This document shows positions 26,996 through 36,560 of a stretch of 64,000 nt of DNA, piece by piece. The DNA is from Calothrix sp. PCC 7103 (GTDB taxonomy: Bacteria > Cyanobacteriota > Cyanobacteriia > Cyanobacteriales > Nostocaceae): positions 7,843,481 to 7,907,480 of the forward strand of contig NZ_KB217478.1 in assembly GCF_000331305.1 (NCBI RefSeq), given 5' to 3'. Position numbers and translations under genes: made by a program. The notes beneath the pieces are model-generated. The model made no database searches, was not told where the DNA came from, and saw only the letters and a list, made by a program, of their open reading frames with translations. The number at the start of each line of letters is the position of its first letter. The stretch's first letter is position 1.

Positions 26996-27047
26996 GTGCG
27001 CTCGTGCTGAGTATTTTTTGTAACTTTCCTACTCAGCACGAGCGCAC
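26996..27047. terminator. 18-bp perfect inverted repeat between convergent genes
   Basis: The arms at 26996-27013 and 27030-27047 (GTGCGCTCGTGCTGAGTA and its complement) flank a 16-base loop with TTTTTT. It serves both the YqgF gene and the DUF3146 gene. The words GTGCTGAG belong to the heptamer-repeat family. Confidence 0.75.
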
Positions 27048-27058
27048 TCATTACTTTT

Positions 27059-27322
27059 TCATAAATCGGCGCGAATAGTAAACGCATAATCACCTCCTGG
27101 TTCAAGTTGATAATCCTTTTGCTCTAAAAAGCGACCAAGCGGTTCCTTAATTAATGCTCGACCTTGAGAAGGTTTAACAGTCAGTTCCCCTTGGCGGAAA
27201 TGCCATTGGAACTGCCACTCAAATTCGCCCGCGCGCACTTCGCCTTCTAGTAAGCCTTGCTGCCAAGACTGGCGTATAACCCTAACATGGGCAGTAGTTT
27301 CAGGTAGACGTTTGGCACTCAC
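27059..27322 (-). CDS. DUF3146 family protein
   Basis: 87 residues from ATG. It matches the cyanobacterial DUF3146 family by its pattern 'TAHVRVIRQSWQQGLLEGEV', EWQFQWHFRQGEL and a final AFTIRADL. A small beta-rich soluble protein of unknown function, convergent with the YqgF gene as in related genomes. Confidence 0.85.
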   Translation of the reverse strand: MSAKRLPETTAHVRVIRQSWQQGLLEGEVRAGEFEWQFQWHFRQGELTVKPSQGRALIKEPLGRFLEQKDYQLEPGGDYAFTIRADL

Positions 27323-27616
27323 AGCACTAATTAATTAGATTCTTTTACTTGGTTACGTAATTATGACCGTACATTGCTGTACATTTAACTAACTTACATC
27401 AAATATTTTGATTTGACTTGTATAGTACCTAAGTCGTTTGTCATAAATTTATAAAATAAATATAAATGAAACTAGTATTTAGAGCTAATACTCATGATTC
27501 AGATCAAGCAAAAATGCCTTTAAGTAGTTGCGTATTTTTGCGGTTGTAGAAAAATACATTGCAAAGCCATTTTGGGAGTATCACGTTGGCTTCTAATCTC
27601 CTCAATGTAATATGCT

Positions 27617-29152
27617 ATGACACTGCCCAACATAAACGAACAAGCAAAAAAAGGCGACCCCAAGGCAATAACATCACTGTTGAATCGTTCTTTCCAAGCT
27701 CATGGCATTAGTGTGGAAGCGGTTCTTCAAGATAATTGCTTACAAGTTTGGCTGAAATCAAATCAACCACCCGACCAAGCAAGTTCGGTTGGATTTATCC
27801 AAAAGGGAATGATGAAATTAGGCGCCAGCGTTATCAAAACAGTCAAAGTTTACGCATGGCAAGGAAGTGAAAATCAACCTTGTTGGAATGCTGAATTTAG
27901 TTTAGATAACTTGGATGTGCCTCAACAAGAACAAGAACTTAAACAGCTTGCAAGTTTTGGAAACGTTGAAGCAATAGCAAAAATTTTAAATACTGCTTTT
28001 TATAAACAAAATATTAAAATTGCAAAAATTACTATTAAAGATAACTGTTTACAAATATTATTAGAATCATCTCAAACTCCAAATCAATCGCTATCAACAG
28101 CTATTCTTCGTAAAGAATTAGTGCGATTAAAAATTCAATCAATTAAAACAATCAAAGTTTACGGTAGAGAACTACAGCAAGAAATGCCTGCTTGGTTTCA
28201 AGAGTTTAATGTGGGTGAAAGTAAGCTAACACCGATAATACCAACTTTAACGACACCAGCAAACCCAGAATTTTTAGCAATGCTGCGAACGTTCAAGTTT
28301 GACTCGGTAGTACCATTCAAAGATGTTCTTAGCGGTAAGTTATATAGTAGTAATACAGTTAGACTACTTTTATTTTTTGGTTTATTTCCTTTAGGGATAA
28401 GTTTAATTGCTAGAACATCCGGTCTTGGCTCAATAGCTTTTATATTAGGTATTTATTATTCATCTATTTGGGGAGTAGTGCTGTATGATTTGCTCAAGCC
28501 AGCAGCATTCTCCTGGGGAAATACGCTGAAATGTAGCTTATTCACAGCGTTTATCGGTATTCCAATACTCTTATTTTTCCAAAGAGTACCCCCATTTACA
28601 TTTCTTTACGGTGCCATCGACCAAGAAGCACTCATACCCCAACTAATTGGTTTTGTTTTGGGAGTCGGTGTATTAGAAGAAGCGTGTAAAGCTTTACCAG
28701 TTTACTTATTTTTACTACGTCCGGGTAAATTACAAGACCCGTTTACTTCCGCATTTTACGGGGCAATGTCAGGTTTAGGATTTGCCGTTGCAGAAGGTGT
28801 TCAATATTCTTATAAATACGCAATTAGTCTTGCAACTGGGCAAAGCGATTTTGGTTTTTATGTACTAATAAATACGATTAGATTTGTATCTTTACCTTTG
28901 TACCACGCTATCTGGGCAGGTATATTTGGATATTTTATTGGTTTAGCAGCAATTAACCCGTCCCGAAAAGGTTCAATATTATTTATCGGTCTAACGATTT
29001 CTGCTGTGTTACATGGAAGTTACAATACTTTTTCTAGCGGATTAATTGGTTTTGGTATTCTTGGCTTCTCCATTTTACTATTTGTTACATACTTAAATCG
29101 CAGTCAACAAATAGTGTCAGAAATGGAGAAGGCAGAACTCGAAGGATTTTAG
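27617..29152 (+). CDS. PrsW-family intramembrane metalloprotease with duplicated N-terminal domain
   Basis: 511 residues from ATG. The C-terminal 290 residues form a polytopic membrane domain with PrsW motifs: EEACKALPVY (paired Glu), GFAVAEGVQY, YHAIWAG and LHGSYN (metal-binding His and Glu). PrsW-type enzymes cut membrane proteins such as anti-sigma factors. The N-terminal ~200 residues hold two copies of a ~75-residue unit (compare NCLQVWLKSNQPPDQ with NCLQILLESSQTPNQ, and IKTVKVYAW with IKTIKVYGR). The unit is probably a cytosolic sensing or protein-binding domain. A hairpin at 29155-29184 ends the gene. Confidence 0.87.
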   Translation: MTLPNINEQAKKGDPKAITSLLNRSFQAHGISVEAVLQDNCLQVWLKSNQPPDQASSVGFIQKGMMKLGASVIKTVKVYAWQGSENQPCWNAEFSLDNLDVPQQEQELKQLASFGNVEAIAKILNTAFYKQNIKIAKITIKDNCLQILLESSQTPNQSLSTAILRKELVRLKIQSIKTIKVYGRELQQEMPAWFQEFNVGESKLTPIIPTLTTPANPEFLAMLRTFKFDSVVPFKDVLSGKLYSSNTVRLLLFFGLFPLGISLIARTSGLGSIAFILGIYYSSIWGVVLYDLLKPAAFSWGNTLKCSLFTAFIGIPILLFFQRVPPFTFLYGAIDQEALIPQLIGFVLGVGVLEEACKALPVYLFLLRPGKLQDPFTSAFYGAMSGLGFAVAEGVQYSYKYAISLATGQSDFGFYVLINTIRFVSLPLYHAIWAGIFGYFIGLAAINPSRKGSILFIGLTISAVLHGSYNTFSSGLIGFGILGFSILLFVTYLNRSQQIVSEMEKAELEGF

Positions 29153-29154
29153 CT

Positions 29155-29184
29155 CACCCTTACTATAGTCCTACTGTAAGGGTG
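29155..29184. terminator. Hairpin between the PrsW gene and pnp
   Basis: CACCCTTAC pairs with GTAAGGGTG across a 12-base loop, directly after the PrsW stop. Convergent pnp may also use it. Confidence 0.6.
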
Positions 29185-29247
29185 GGTTAACAGATATCTT
29201 ACAACTACACTACTAGTATAGTAAACCCGCCCTTACATTACTCGCGC

Positions 29248-31398
29248 CTACTTAGTAGCAGCCTCACGTGCTGCTGCTGCTTGGTCAGGATGAATACCTA
29301 AGCGAGTGAGATTGATTCTACCTTTGTTATCAATCTCGCGTACTTTAATAATCACCTCATCACCAACAGCTACCTCATCCTCAACTTTGCCGACGCGATA
29401 ATCAGCAAGCTGGGAAATGTGAATCATGCCTTCTTTACCAGGCAGAAATTCTACAAACGCACCAATTGGTATAATTCGAGTCACGCGACCTACGTAAACA
29501 TCACCTTCATTGAGTTTACGTGTCATGCCTTGAACAATATTGCGTGCTTTCTTGGCTTTATTTTCATCGATAGCGGAAATAGTAACGGTACCATCATCTT
29601 CGATATCGATTTTGGCGCCAGTTTCTTCGGTAATACCTTTAATCGTTTTACCACCCGGTCCAATCACCAGACCAATCATATCTGGGTCAATCTTAATGGT
29701 AAGTAAACGTGGGGCATATGGCGACATTTCCGTGCGTGGCTTATCAATAGCAGCCAGCATTTTACCGAGAATGTGTAAGCGCGCGTCTTTGGCTTGATGG
29801 ACAGCTTGAGCAATTACTTCCATCGATAACCCAGAAATTTTCATGTCCATTTGCAGGGCAGTAATTCCTGAGTCGGTACCAGCGACTTTAAAGTCCATGT
29901 CACCCAAGAAATCTTCTATACCTTGGATATCAGTAAGTACACGCACCTCGTCGCCTTCTTTAATTAACCCCATCGCGGCACCGCTAACAGGTTTAATAAT
30001 TGGTACACCTGCATCCATTAAGGCTAAGGTAGAACCGCATACTGAACCCATTGAGGTAGAACCGTTAGAAGATAAAACCTCAGAAACTACACGAATAACA
30101 TAAGGGAATTCGCTTTTAGGTGGTAGTACAGGTAACATAGCTCTTTCTGCTAAAGCACCATGCCCAATTTCCCGCCGACCTGGCGCCCGCATGGGTTTGG
30201 TTTCTCCAACAGAGAAAGGAGGGAAATTATAATGATGCATGTAGCGTTTTTCTTGGTCTACCTGCAAATCATCGTTCAAATTTTGAGCATCACCAGGAGT
30301 ACCAAGAGTACATGCAGACAAAACTTGGGTTAGTCCACGGTTGAATAAACCAGTACCATGAACGCGCTTGGGAATAATGCTAGTTTGACAGGAAACAGGA
30401 CGTACTTCGTCGAGTTTACGACCATCCACACGAACATTATCTTCAATAATTTGAAGTCGCATAAAATGTTTGGTAATTTCTTTGAAAGTATTACCAAGCG
30501 CTTTACCATCTGCTACAGCAGCTAAACGTATCGGGTCTTCTTCCGACATTTCCTCTATAGCATGTTTGATGGCATCCTTGACCTCATCTAAAGCAGCATC
30601 GCGTTCAGTTTTAGTAAATTCAAACTGTGCCAAGATTTTTTTGATGTCCGAAGTAGCACGTTCGCGAATAAAGTTCGCTAACGTTTGGTCTACTTCTGGA
30701 GGTTCTTCTTGAATTATTTCAATTCCTAGTTCAGCTAATAAATCGCGCTGTGCTTGAATTAAATCTTGCACTGCTTCATAGCCAAATTCGATTGCCTCGA
30801 TAATATCGCGTTCGGGCAGTTGATTGGCGCCAGCTTCCACCATGATTACACCGTCAGGCGAACCTGCAACAATTAAATCAAGGTCACCAGCCTCAATTTC
30901 TGCATAAGTAGGGTTGATGATAAAATCATCACCTACCAAGCCGACGCGCACGGCTGCCATTGGACCATTAAATGGAATTTTTGCTAACAGCGTTGCAATT
31001 GAGGCGCCTGTAACTGCTAATACATCAGGTGGTACTAATTCATCCATCGAGAGCGTCAATGCTACCACTTGCAGGTCATCGCGCAACCAAGATGGAAAAA
31101 GAGGACGTAGTGGACGGTCAATTAAACGACTTGTCAGAATAGCTCTTTCTGGTGGTCGTCCTTCGCGCCGTAACATCCCTCCAGGAATTCTACCTGCTGC
31201 ATACAGTCTTTCTTCGTAATCTACGGTCAAAGGTAGAAAATCGATGCCTTCTCTGGCTTGCGAGCGCGTCGCTGTTACTAGAACTGCCGTATCCCCAGAT
31301 TGTAGCAAAACAGACCCACCAGCCTGGGGAGCAAGCAAGCCAACCTTCAGTCGAATATCCCGTCCATCAAAGGATATTGACTTCTCAAATTCTCCCAT
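29248..31398 (-). CDS. pnp: Polyribonucleotide nucleotidyltransferase
   Basis: 716 residues from ATG. Phosphorolytic 3'-5' exoribonuclease of RNA decay. Two RNase PH cores (the first with [20 protein letters not shown], the second with '[14 protein letters not shown]'), a KH domain with [15 protein letters not shown] and a C-terminal S1 domain ([20 protein letters not shown]) are all present. Length is normal for the family. Single gene. Confidence 0.98.
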   Translation of the reverse strand: MGEFEKSISFDGRDIRLKVGLLAPQAGGSVLLQSGDTAVLVTATRSQAREGIDFLPLTVDYEERLYAAGRIPGGMLRREGRPPERAILTSRLIDRPLRPLFPSWLRDDLQVVALTLSMDELVPPDVLAVTGASIATLLAKIPFNGPMAAVRVGLVGDDFIINPTYAEIEAGDLDLIVAGSPDGVIMVEAGANQLPERDIIEAIEFGYEAVQDLIQAQRDLLAELGIEIIQEEPPEVDQTLANFIRERATSDIKKILAQFEFTKTERDAALDEVKDAIKHAIEEMSEEDPIRLAAVADGKALGNTFKEITKHFMRLQIIEDNVRVDGRKLDEVRPVSCQTSIIPKRVHGTGLFNRGLTQVLSACTLGTPGDAQNLNDDLQVDQEKRYMHHYNFPPFSVGETKPMRAPGRREIGHGALAERAMLPVLPPKSEFPYVIRVVSEVLSSNGSTSMGSVCGSTLALMDAGVPIIKPVSGAAMGLIKEGDEVRVLTDIQGIEDFLGDMDFKVAGTDSGITALQMDMKISGLSMEVIAQAVHQAKDARLHILGKMLAAIDKPRTEMSPYAPRLLTIKIDPDMIGLVIGPGGKTIKGITEETGAKIDIEDDGTVTISAIDENKAKKARNIVQGMTRKLNEGDVYVGRVTRIIPIGAFVEFLPGKEGMIHISQLADYRVGKVEDEVAVGDEVIIKVREIDNKGRINLTRLGIHPDQAAAAREAATK

Positions 31399-31845
31399 TC
31401 AGTTTTTTTTCCTTCTACGATCTCTTTTCTCTAGTAAGGCAATCCTAACATTTATGTACTATGGCTGGTAGTTATTATAGTTAAGACTTTTGAGTAAATA
31501 TCTATAACTTTTTCCGCCGTTTGTTAGTTTTTTCAATGTTCAAGCATATTGTAGCCAATTTTGCTTCTACTTTATATGTAGAATTATTTTGTACCCACAA
31601 AGGTTTTGGGTGCCTATGTTTAAGCAGCCCGCCCATTGTACAATCAAAGTAGTAGAACAGATGCGCTTGTACTTAGCTTGTACTTATAAAGTGGCAGCCG
31701 AGTCAGAAAATATTGGCTACCAACCCTACAAAGAGCCACGAGATATCGTTTCAACACAAGCTACTTAATTGATGACAAGCTATAATTAAAAATCTACGTC
31801 GCGCAGTGAACCCAATATTATTTAGTAATTATTAGTGTCTGGCAG
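31399..31845. other. Intergenic region, pnp to SNF2 helicase, with one small ORF
   Basis: 447 bases between divergent genes. Apart from the 50-codon frame at 31616-31768, nothing is supported. The left part is the likely pnp promoter and leader. Confidence 0.4.
31616..31768 (+). CDS. Possible 50-aa small protein
   Basis: ATG at 31616 to TAA at 31766-31768. The peptide starts MFKQPAHCTIKVVEQMRLYL and continues with a polar, well-mixed composition unlike the AT-rich surroundings, ending QPYKEPRDIVSTQAT. No clear ribosome-binding site and no family recognised. Confidence 0.35.
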   Translation: MFKQPAHCTIKVVEQMRLYLACTYKVAAESENIGYQPYKEPRDIVSTQAT

Positions 31846-34800
31846 ATGGCAATATTACACGGAACTTGGTTATATAAAAGTCAAAATAGTTGTTTATTTA
31901 TTTGGGGTGAAACTTGGCGAGTCCAAGAATCAATATTTACTCAAGTCGGAGATGATATATTATTAAATCCGCTCTTCATGGCGCCACTCGATTTATTGAA
32001 ATGGATGCAAACTCTTGGAGTGACGCTGCCAAAATCATTATACCCAGTAAATATTGAGCAAAACAAAACTTCAGGGCGCCTACGGAGTAAAGCAACAGCG
32101 ACAGTAGAAATAAGCTTACCGAGTAGCAAAGAAATCATTGCTTTACCAACTTACATAACAGAAGGCTCAAACAAACAGACATTTGAAATATCAGTACTAC
32201 ATTCCGGAACAATCGCTGATACCCTTGACACCCAAACAGTACAACTACAACCTTGGCAAATAGAAGGATTTTGTCTAGAACCAGCAGATACTATCAAATT
32301 TCTAGCATCCCTACCTTTACATATTGAAACAGGCGCCTCTCTAAAAAGTTACTATTTAGGGGGAGATTTACGCTTTTGGTCGCAAATCGCACGCTGGAGT
32401 TTAGATTTAATATCACGGTGTAAATTTTTACCAAGCCTAGAAAAATCTGACGGTTCTTTCGTTTCTAAGTGGCAAACACTTTTAGACAGTGCAATTGATA
32501 CATCGCGATTAGAGAAATTTTCGCAACAAATGCCCCTCGCATGTCGAACGTATCAAGACGGTAATGGTAGAGACGTGATTAATCACGTCTCTACAATTAT
32601 TCCTATTGAACCGCAAAAAATATTACTGGACTTTCTAAATACAATTATTGATACTCAAGTCCGAGGGATGGTAAGTCCTTTGGGTGCAGCAGAAGCTCGT
32701 TTAATAGCAGGTTTACCTTTGCCAGTAAGACAATGGTTACAAGGATTAACACCTTTTCCCTCATCAAATCAAAATAGCGCAACTGCCTCAGAAATGGAGC
32801 GTGTACAAGCTGCACTCAAAGCTTGGAAAATGCCCTTAGAATATCAGTTAGCTGGCAAAACGCTATTTAGGACATGTTTTGAACTGTGTTCTCCTGAACC
32901 TGGGGAAACAGAGTGGAGTTTAGCGTATTTTTTGCAAGCAACCGATGATACTGAGTTTTTAATTGACGCAGCAACAATTTGGCAACACCCAGTTGAAAGC
33001 TTTACATATCAAAATCGTAATATTGAACATCCGCAAGAAACATTTTTACGCGGTTTAGGATTAGCTTCGCGTTTATATCCACATCTTGCCGAAAATCTTG
33101 ATAACGAGGCGCCAACATCTTGCCCTATCACCCCGATGCAAGCGTATGAGTTTATTAAAGCTGTAGCTTGGCGTTTTGAAGATAGCGGTTTAGGAGTAAT
33201 ATTACCACCGAGTTTGGCAAACCGCGAAGGCTGGGCAAACCGTTTAGGACTAAAAATAACCGCCCAAACACTTCAACAACCAGGGCGCCTTAACTTAAAA
33301 TCATTATTAAATTTTGAATGGCAGTTAGCAATTGGAGGTCAGACTATTTCCAAAGCTGAATTCGATAAGCTTGTGGCATTAAATAGTCCATTGGTCGAAA
33401 TTAATGGCGAATGGGTAGAATTGCGTCCAAATGATATCAAAACAGCGCAAAACTTTTTTGCTTCTCGAAAAGAGCAAATGTCCTTATCACTCGAAGACGC
33501 ATTGCGTTTAAGTAGTGGTGATACTCAGACGATAGAAAAATTACCAGTAGTTAGCTTTGAAGCTTCAGGCGCCTTACAAGAATTAGTTACAGCCTTAACT
33601 AATAATAAAGCTATAGCCCCATTACCTACGCCCAAAGACTTTAAGGGGGAATTACGTCCCTATCAAGAACGTGGTGTTGCTTGGTTAGCTTTTCTCGAAC
33701 GCTGGGGTTTAGGCGCCTGTCTCGCAGACGATATGGGTCTCGGTAAGTCGGTGCAGTTCATTACATTTTTACTTCATCTCAAAGAACAAAATGTTCTTGA
33801 AAAAGCATCTTTACTTGTTTGTCCAACTTCAGTATTAGGAAACTGGGAGCGTGAATTTAAGAAATTTGCCCCAACTTTAAAGGTTTTACAATATCACGGT
33901 GATAAGCGTCCAAAAGGGAAACAATTTGAAACCGCAGTTAAAAAACATGATGTGCTAATTACCAGCTACTCATTAGTTCATCGCGATTTAAAATTATTAC
34001 AAACCGTTGAGTGGCAAACTATAGTATTAGACGAAGCACAAAATATTAAAAATTCCGATGCCAAACAATCACAGGCAGTACGACAACTAGAAACTACTTT
34101 CCGTATTGCCTTAACGGGTACACCTGTAGAAAACCGTTTGCAAGAGCTTTGGTCAATTTTAGATTTCCTCAACCCAGGATATTTAGGCAATAAACAATTT
34201 TTCCAGCGACGGTTTGCAGCACCCGTGGAAAAATACGGTGATACTTCATCTTTAGGTCAATTGCGCTCTTTAGTACAACCTTTCTTACTGCGGCGCCTGA
34301 AAACAGACCGTGAAATCATCCAAGATTTGCCAGAAAAGCAAGAAATGACAGTCTTCTGCGGACTATCTTCTGAACAAGCGAAGTTATATCAACAAGTAGT
34401 AGAAGAATCTTTAGCACAAATTGACGAAGCAGAAGGTGTACAGCGACGCGGTATGATTTTGGCACTACTCGTCAAACTCAAACAAGTTTGTAATCACCCT
34501 GCTCAATACTTAAAGCAAAACTCAATAAATATTAAAGACTCTGGCAAACTACAGCGATTAGATGAAATGTTAGATGTCGCTTTAGCAGAAGGAGATAGAG
34601 CATTAATATTTACGCAATTTGCCGAGTGGGGTAAATTACTTCAACCACACTTAGAAAAAGAGCTAGGACGCGAAATATTCTTTTTGTACGGAAGTACTAG
34701 CACAAAACAGCGCGAAGAAATGATAGACCGTTTTCAAAATGATCCCCAAGGACCACCAGTAATGATTTTATCCTTAAAAGCGGGAGGTGTTGGTTTAAAC

Positions 34801-35088
34801 TTAACGCGCGCAAATCATGTATTCCACTTTGATAGATGGTGGAACCCTGCCGTAGAAAACCAAGCAACCGACCGTGTATTTCGGATAGGTCAAACTCGTA
34901 ACGTCCAAGTCCATAAATTTGTATGTACTGGCACGCTCGAAGAAAAAATCCACGACATGATAGAAAGCAAAAAGCAACTAGCAGAACAAGTAGTAGGCGC
35001 CGGCGAACAATGGTTAACCGAACTAGACACCAACCAACTACGCGACTTACTCCTTCTCGATAGAGGCGCCGTAATTGACGACGAATAA
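31846..35088 (+). CDS. SNF2-family helicase with N-terminal SNF2-associated domain
   Basis: 1080 residues from ATG. The N-terminal ~580 residues form the bacterial SNF2-associated region. The ATPase follows: Q-motif region ELRPYQERGVAWL, Walker A DDMGLGKSVQ, Walker B VLDEAQNIKN (DEAQ), SAT-like LTGTPVENR, and helicase C with SLKAGGVGLNLTRA and motif VI ATDRVFRIGQTR. It probably remodels protein-DNA complexes. The SWIM-zinc-finger gene follows at 132 bases, its usual partner. A 28-base perfect palindrome (32567-32594) is embedded in the coding region. Confidence 0.94.
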   Translation: MAILHGTWLYKSQNSCLFIWGETWRVQESIFTQVGDDILLNPLFMAPLDLLKWMQTLGVTLPKSLYPVNIEQNKTSGRLRSKATATVEISLPSSKEIIALPTYITEGSNKQTFEISVLHSGTIADTLDTQTVQLQPWQIEGFCLEPADTIKFLASLPLHIETGASLKSYYLGGDLRFWSQIARWSLDLISRCKFLPSLEKSDGSFVSKWQTLLDSAIDTSRLEKFSQQMPLACRTYQDGNGRDVINHVSTIIPIEPQKILLDFLNTIIDTQVRGMVSPLGAAEARLIAGLPLPVRQWLQGLTPFPSSNQNSATASEMERVQAALKAWKMPLEYQLAGKTLFRTCFELCSPEPGETEWSLAYFLQATDDTEFLIDAATIWQHPVESFTYQNRNIEHPQETFLRGLGLASRLYPHLAENLDNEAPTSCPITPMQAYEFIKAVAWRFEDSGLGVILPPSLANREGWANRLGLKITAQTLQQPGRLNLKSLLNFEWQLAIGGQTISKAEFDKLVALNSPLVEINGEWVELRPNDIKTAQNFFASRKEQMSLSLEDALRLSSGDTQTIEKLPVVSFEASGALQELVTALTNNKAIAPLPTPKDFKGELRPYQERGVAWLAFLERWGLGACLADDMGLGKSVQFITFLLHLKEQNVLEKASLLVCPTSVLGNWEREFKKFAPTLKVLQYHGDKRPKGKQFETAVKKHDVLITSYSLVHRDLKLLQTVEWQTIVLDEAQNIKNSDAKQSQAVRQLETTFRIALTGTPVENRLQELWSILDFLNPGYLGNKQFFQRRFAAPVEKYGDTSSLGQLRSLVQPFLLRRLKTDREIIQDLPEKQEMTVFCGLSSEQAKLYQQVVEESLAQIDEAEGVQRRGMILALLVKLKQVCNHPAQYLKQNSINIKDSGKLQRLDEMLDVALAEGDRALIFTQFAEWGKLLQPHLEKELGREIFFLYGSTSTKQREEMIDRFQNDPQGPPVMILSLKAGGVGLNLTRANHVFHFDRWWNPAVENQATDRVFRIGQTRNVQVHKFVCTGTLEEKIHDMIESKKQLAEQVVGAGEQWLTELDTNQLRDLLLLDRGAVIDDE
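32567..32594. repeat. Palindromic repeat inside the helicase coding sequence
   Basis: GTAGAGACGTGATT followed directly by its complement AATCACGTCTCTAC. The same element, differing by one base per arm plus one central base, is intergenic at 63157-63185. It is translated as GRDVINHVST in an apparently variable loop of the SNF2-associated domain. Confidence 0.85.
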
Positions 35089-35100
35089 CTATACGAATTG

Positions 35101-35160
35101 TAGGTTGGGTGTAAACAGAGTTTTCCCGCAGGGTAGGCTTTGCGTAACCCAACATCAAAT
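35101..35160. repeat. Dispersed 'GTTGGGTG...CGTAACCCAAC' repeat with a nested CCCGCAGGGTAG word
   Basis: The outer inverted repeat TAGGTTGGGT/ACCCAACA encloses GAGTTTTCCCGCAGGGTAGG. The latter recurs inverted at about 59233-59252 with further fragments at 59163-59230. A related outer repeat is at 38990-39025. It lies between the helicase and SWIM genes. Confidence 0.6.
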
Positions 35161-35220
35161 ATTGTTTTTTTGTAGATATGTTCGGCGCCCACTCTTTTAA
35201 CTCCTAACTAATAACTTTTT

Positions 35221-36108
35221 ATGTCTGATTATACTTTACAAGCAAGTCGCGAATGGTGGTCACAACGGTGGCTAGAATTACTTGATTCTTATCGTTTTAA
35301 GAAGCGTTTAGAACGTGCGAGAAATTACTCACGGCAAGGTAATGTTTTAAGTATCGAATTTAAAGGCGCCAAAGTTCTAGCAAAGGTACAAGGAAGCGAA
35401 GTTGAACCTTACAGTGTATCGCTCTCTATTGACCATTTTAGTGATGAAGAATGGGGTTACGTAGTTGAAACTATGTCACAAAAGGCAATTTTTGCCGCAA
35501 AATTATTAGCTGGAGAAATGCCTCAAAATATCGAGCAAGTTTTTACAGCGAATGGTTTGTCACTATTTCCATTTACACTGTCAGATGTAAGAAGTAAATG
35601 TTCATGTCCTGATAAAGCAAATCCCTGTAAGCACGTTGCTGCTGTTTACTATCAATTAGGTGATAGATTCAGCGAAGACCCATTTGTATTATTCCAGCTA
35701 CGCGGACGCACGAAAGCAGAAGTTATTAGCAATTTACGCAAGCTGCGCGGTAAAAATATTGGTATAAATACAAATGATGATACGTCGGAAGAAAATAAAA
35801 GTGATGATATTAATCCACTAGAAGTAACTAATACTCAAGAATCACTACCTACACAAAAATATCGAGTTAATCTTGATACCTACTGGCAATACAATCAACC
35901 CCTAGAATCTTCTCTAGTTGTAATCGCACCATCTACGGGTGAAATGATTTTAGATGTTTTAGGCCCAATTCCTTTAGCCAAAGATGAAGAAAGTTTACCA
36001 AACTTTTCAACAGCTGATATTGTAATGAGATATTTAGATAGTCTTTACAAAGACGTTAGTCAAAAAGCTGTTATTGCAGCAATGAACGTTGGGGAAGGAA
36101 AAAATTGA
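35221..36108 (+). CDS. SWIM zinc-finger protein, SNF2 partner
   Basis: 295 residues from ATG. The SWIM motif CxCxnCxH is visible as CSCPDKANPCKHVAAVYY. The N-terminus (REWWSQRWLELLDSYRFKKR) and the region 'RLERARNYSRQGNVLSIEFK' are typical of the bacterial SWIM family found next to SNF2 helicases. It presumably binds nucleic acid or the helicase. The C-terminal ~90 residues, after a polar linker, show no known domain. Confidence 0.9.
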   Translation: MSDYTLQASREWWSQRWLELLDSYRFKKRLERARNYSRQGNVLSIEFKGAKVLAKVQGSEVEPYSVSLSIDHFSDEEWGYVVETMSQKAIFAAKLLAGEMPQNIEQVFTANGLSLFPFTLSDVRSKCSCPDKANPCKHVAAVYYQLGDRFSEDPFVLFQLRGRTKAEVISNLRKLRGKNIGINTNDDTSEENKSDDINPLEVTNTQESLPTQKYRVNLDTYWQYNQPLESSLVVIAPSTGEMILDVLGPIPLAKDEESLPNFSTADIVMRYLDSLYKDVSQKAVIAAMNVGEGKN

Positions 36109-36112
36109 TATC

Positions 36113-36146
36113 AGAAACCCGGTTTCTACAGAGAAACCCTGTTTCT
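36113..36146. repeat. Two adjacent palindromes AGAAACCC(G/T)GTTTCT
   Basis: 36113-36127 and 36132-36146, directly after the SWIM gene. The first is identical to the inner part of the pyrC terminator. Confidence 0.7.
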
Positions 36147-36218
36147 TGATGTGATATTAGTTATATTTTTAACATGTGCTTAAATGCTATAAAAGCATAG
36201 AAAGTATGTGTAACAAAG

Positions 36219-36518
36219 ATGGAATTTCAAAGCAAAATAATTTCTGTTGAACTGACAGATGGTACAATAGTTCGAGTTGAGGCGACTTCGATAGGCGACC
36301 GTAAAATTGGGTTGCAAACTCGACCGTTTAGTGAGGTTACTGGCGCCATCGAATCTTTGGCTAAAGAAATTTCAGAAACAGTGCAAAAAGTTAAGCCCGA
36401 TAAAGCGAGTGTTAGGTTTGGTGTAGAAATTGGTGTAGACTCAGGCAGACTAACTGCTGTATTAGCCAAAGGTACTAATACAGCAAACCTAGAAATTACC
36501 TTAGAATGGGGAAGCTAA
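36219..36518 (+). CDS. CU044_2847 family (trypsin-co-occurring domain 1) protein
   Basis: 99 residues from ATG. The pattern 'VELTDGTIVRVEATSIGDRK' and 'PDKASVRFGVEIGVDSGRLT' with a final ANLEITLEW fits the CU044_2847/Trypco1 family. These are found near trypsin-like proteases and vMAP/effector-associated conflict systems. No protease neighbours it here; it lies alone between the SWIM gene and hemL. A heptamer-like stretch follows its stop. Confidence 0.8.
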   Translation: MEFQSKIISVELTDGTIVRVEATSIGDRKIGLQTRPFSEVTGAIESLAKEISETVQKVKPDKASVRFGVEIGVDSGRLTAVLAKGTNTANLEITLEWGS

Positions 36519-36560
36519 TCACCTCCCCAAACTCATTACTCAGCACTTATCACTCATCAT

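Noticed and set aside
29419-31448. Several plus-strand ORFs opposite pnp
   Set aside because: Antisense shadows of a fully conserved gene.
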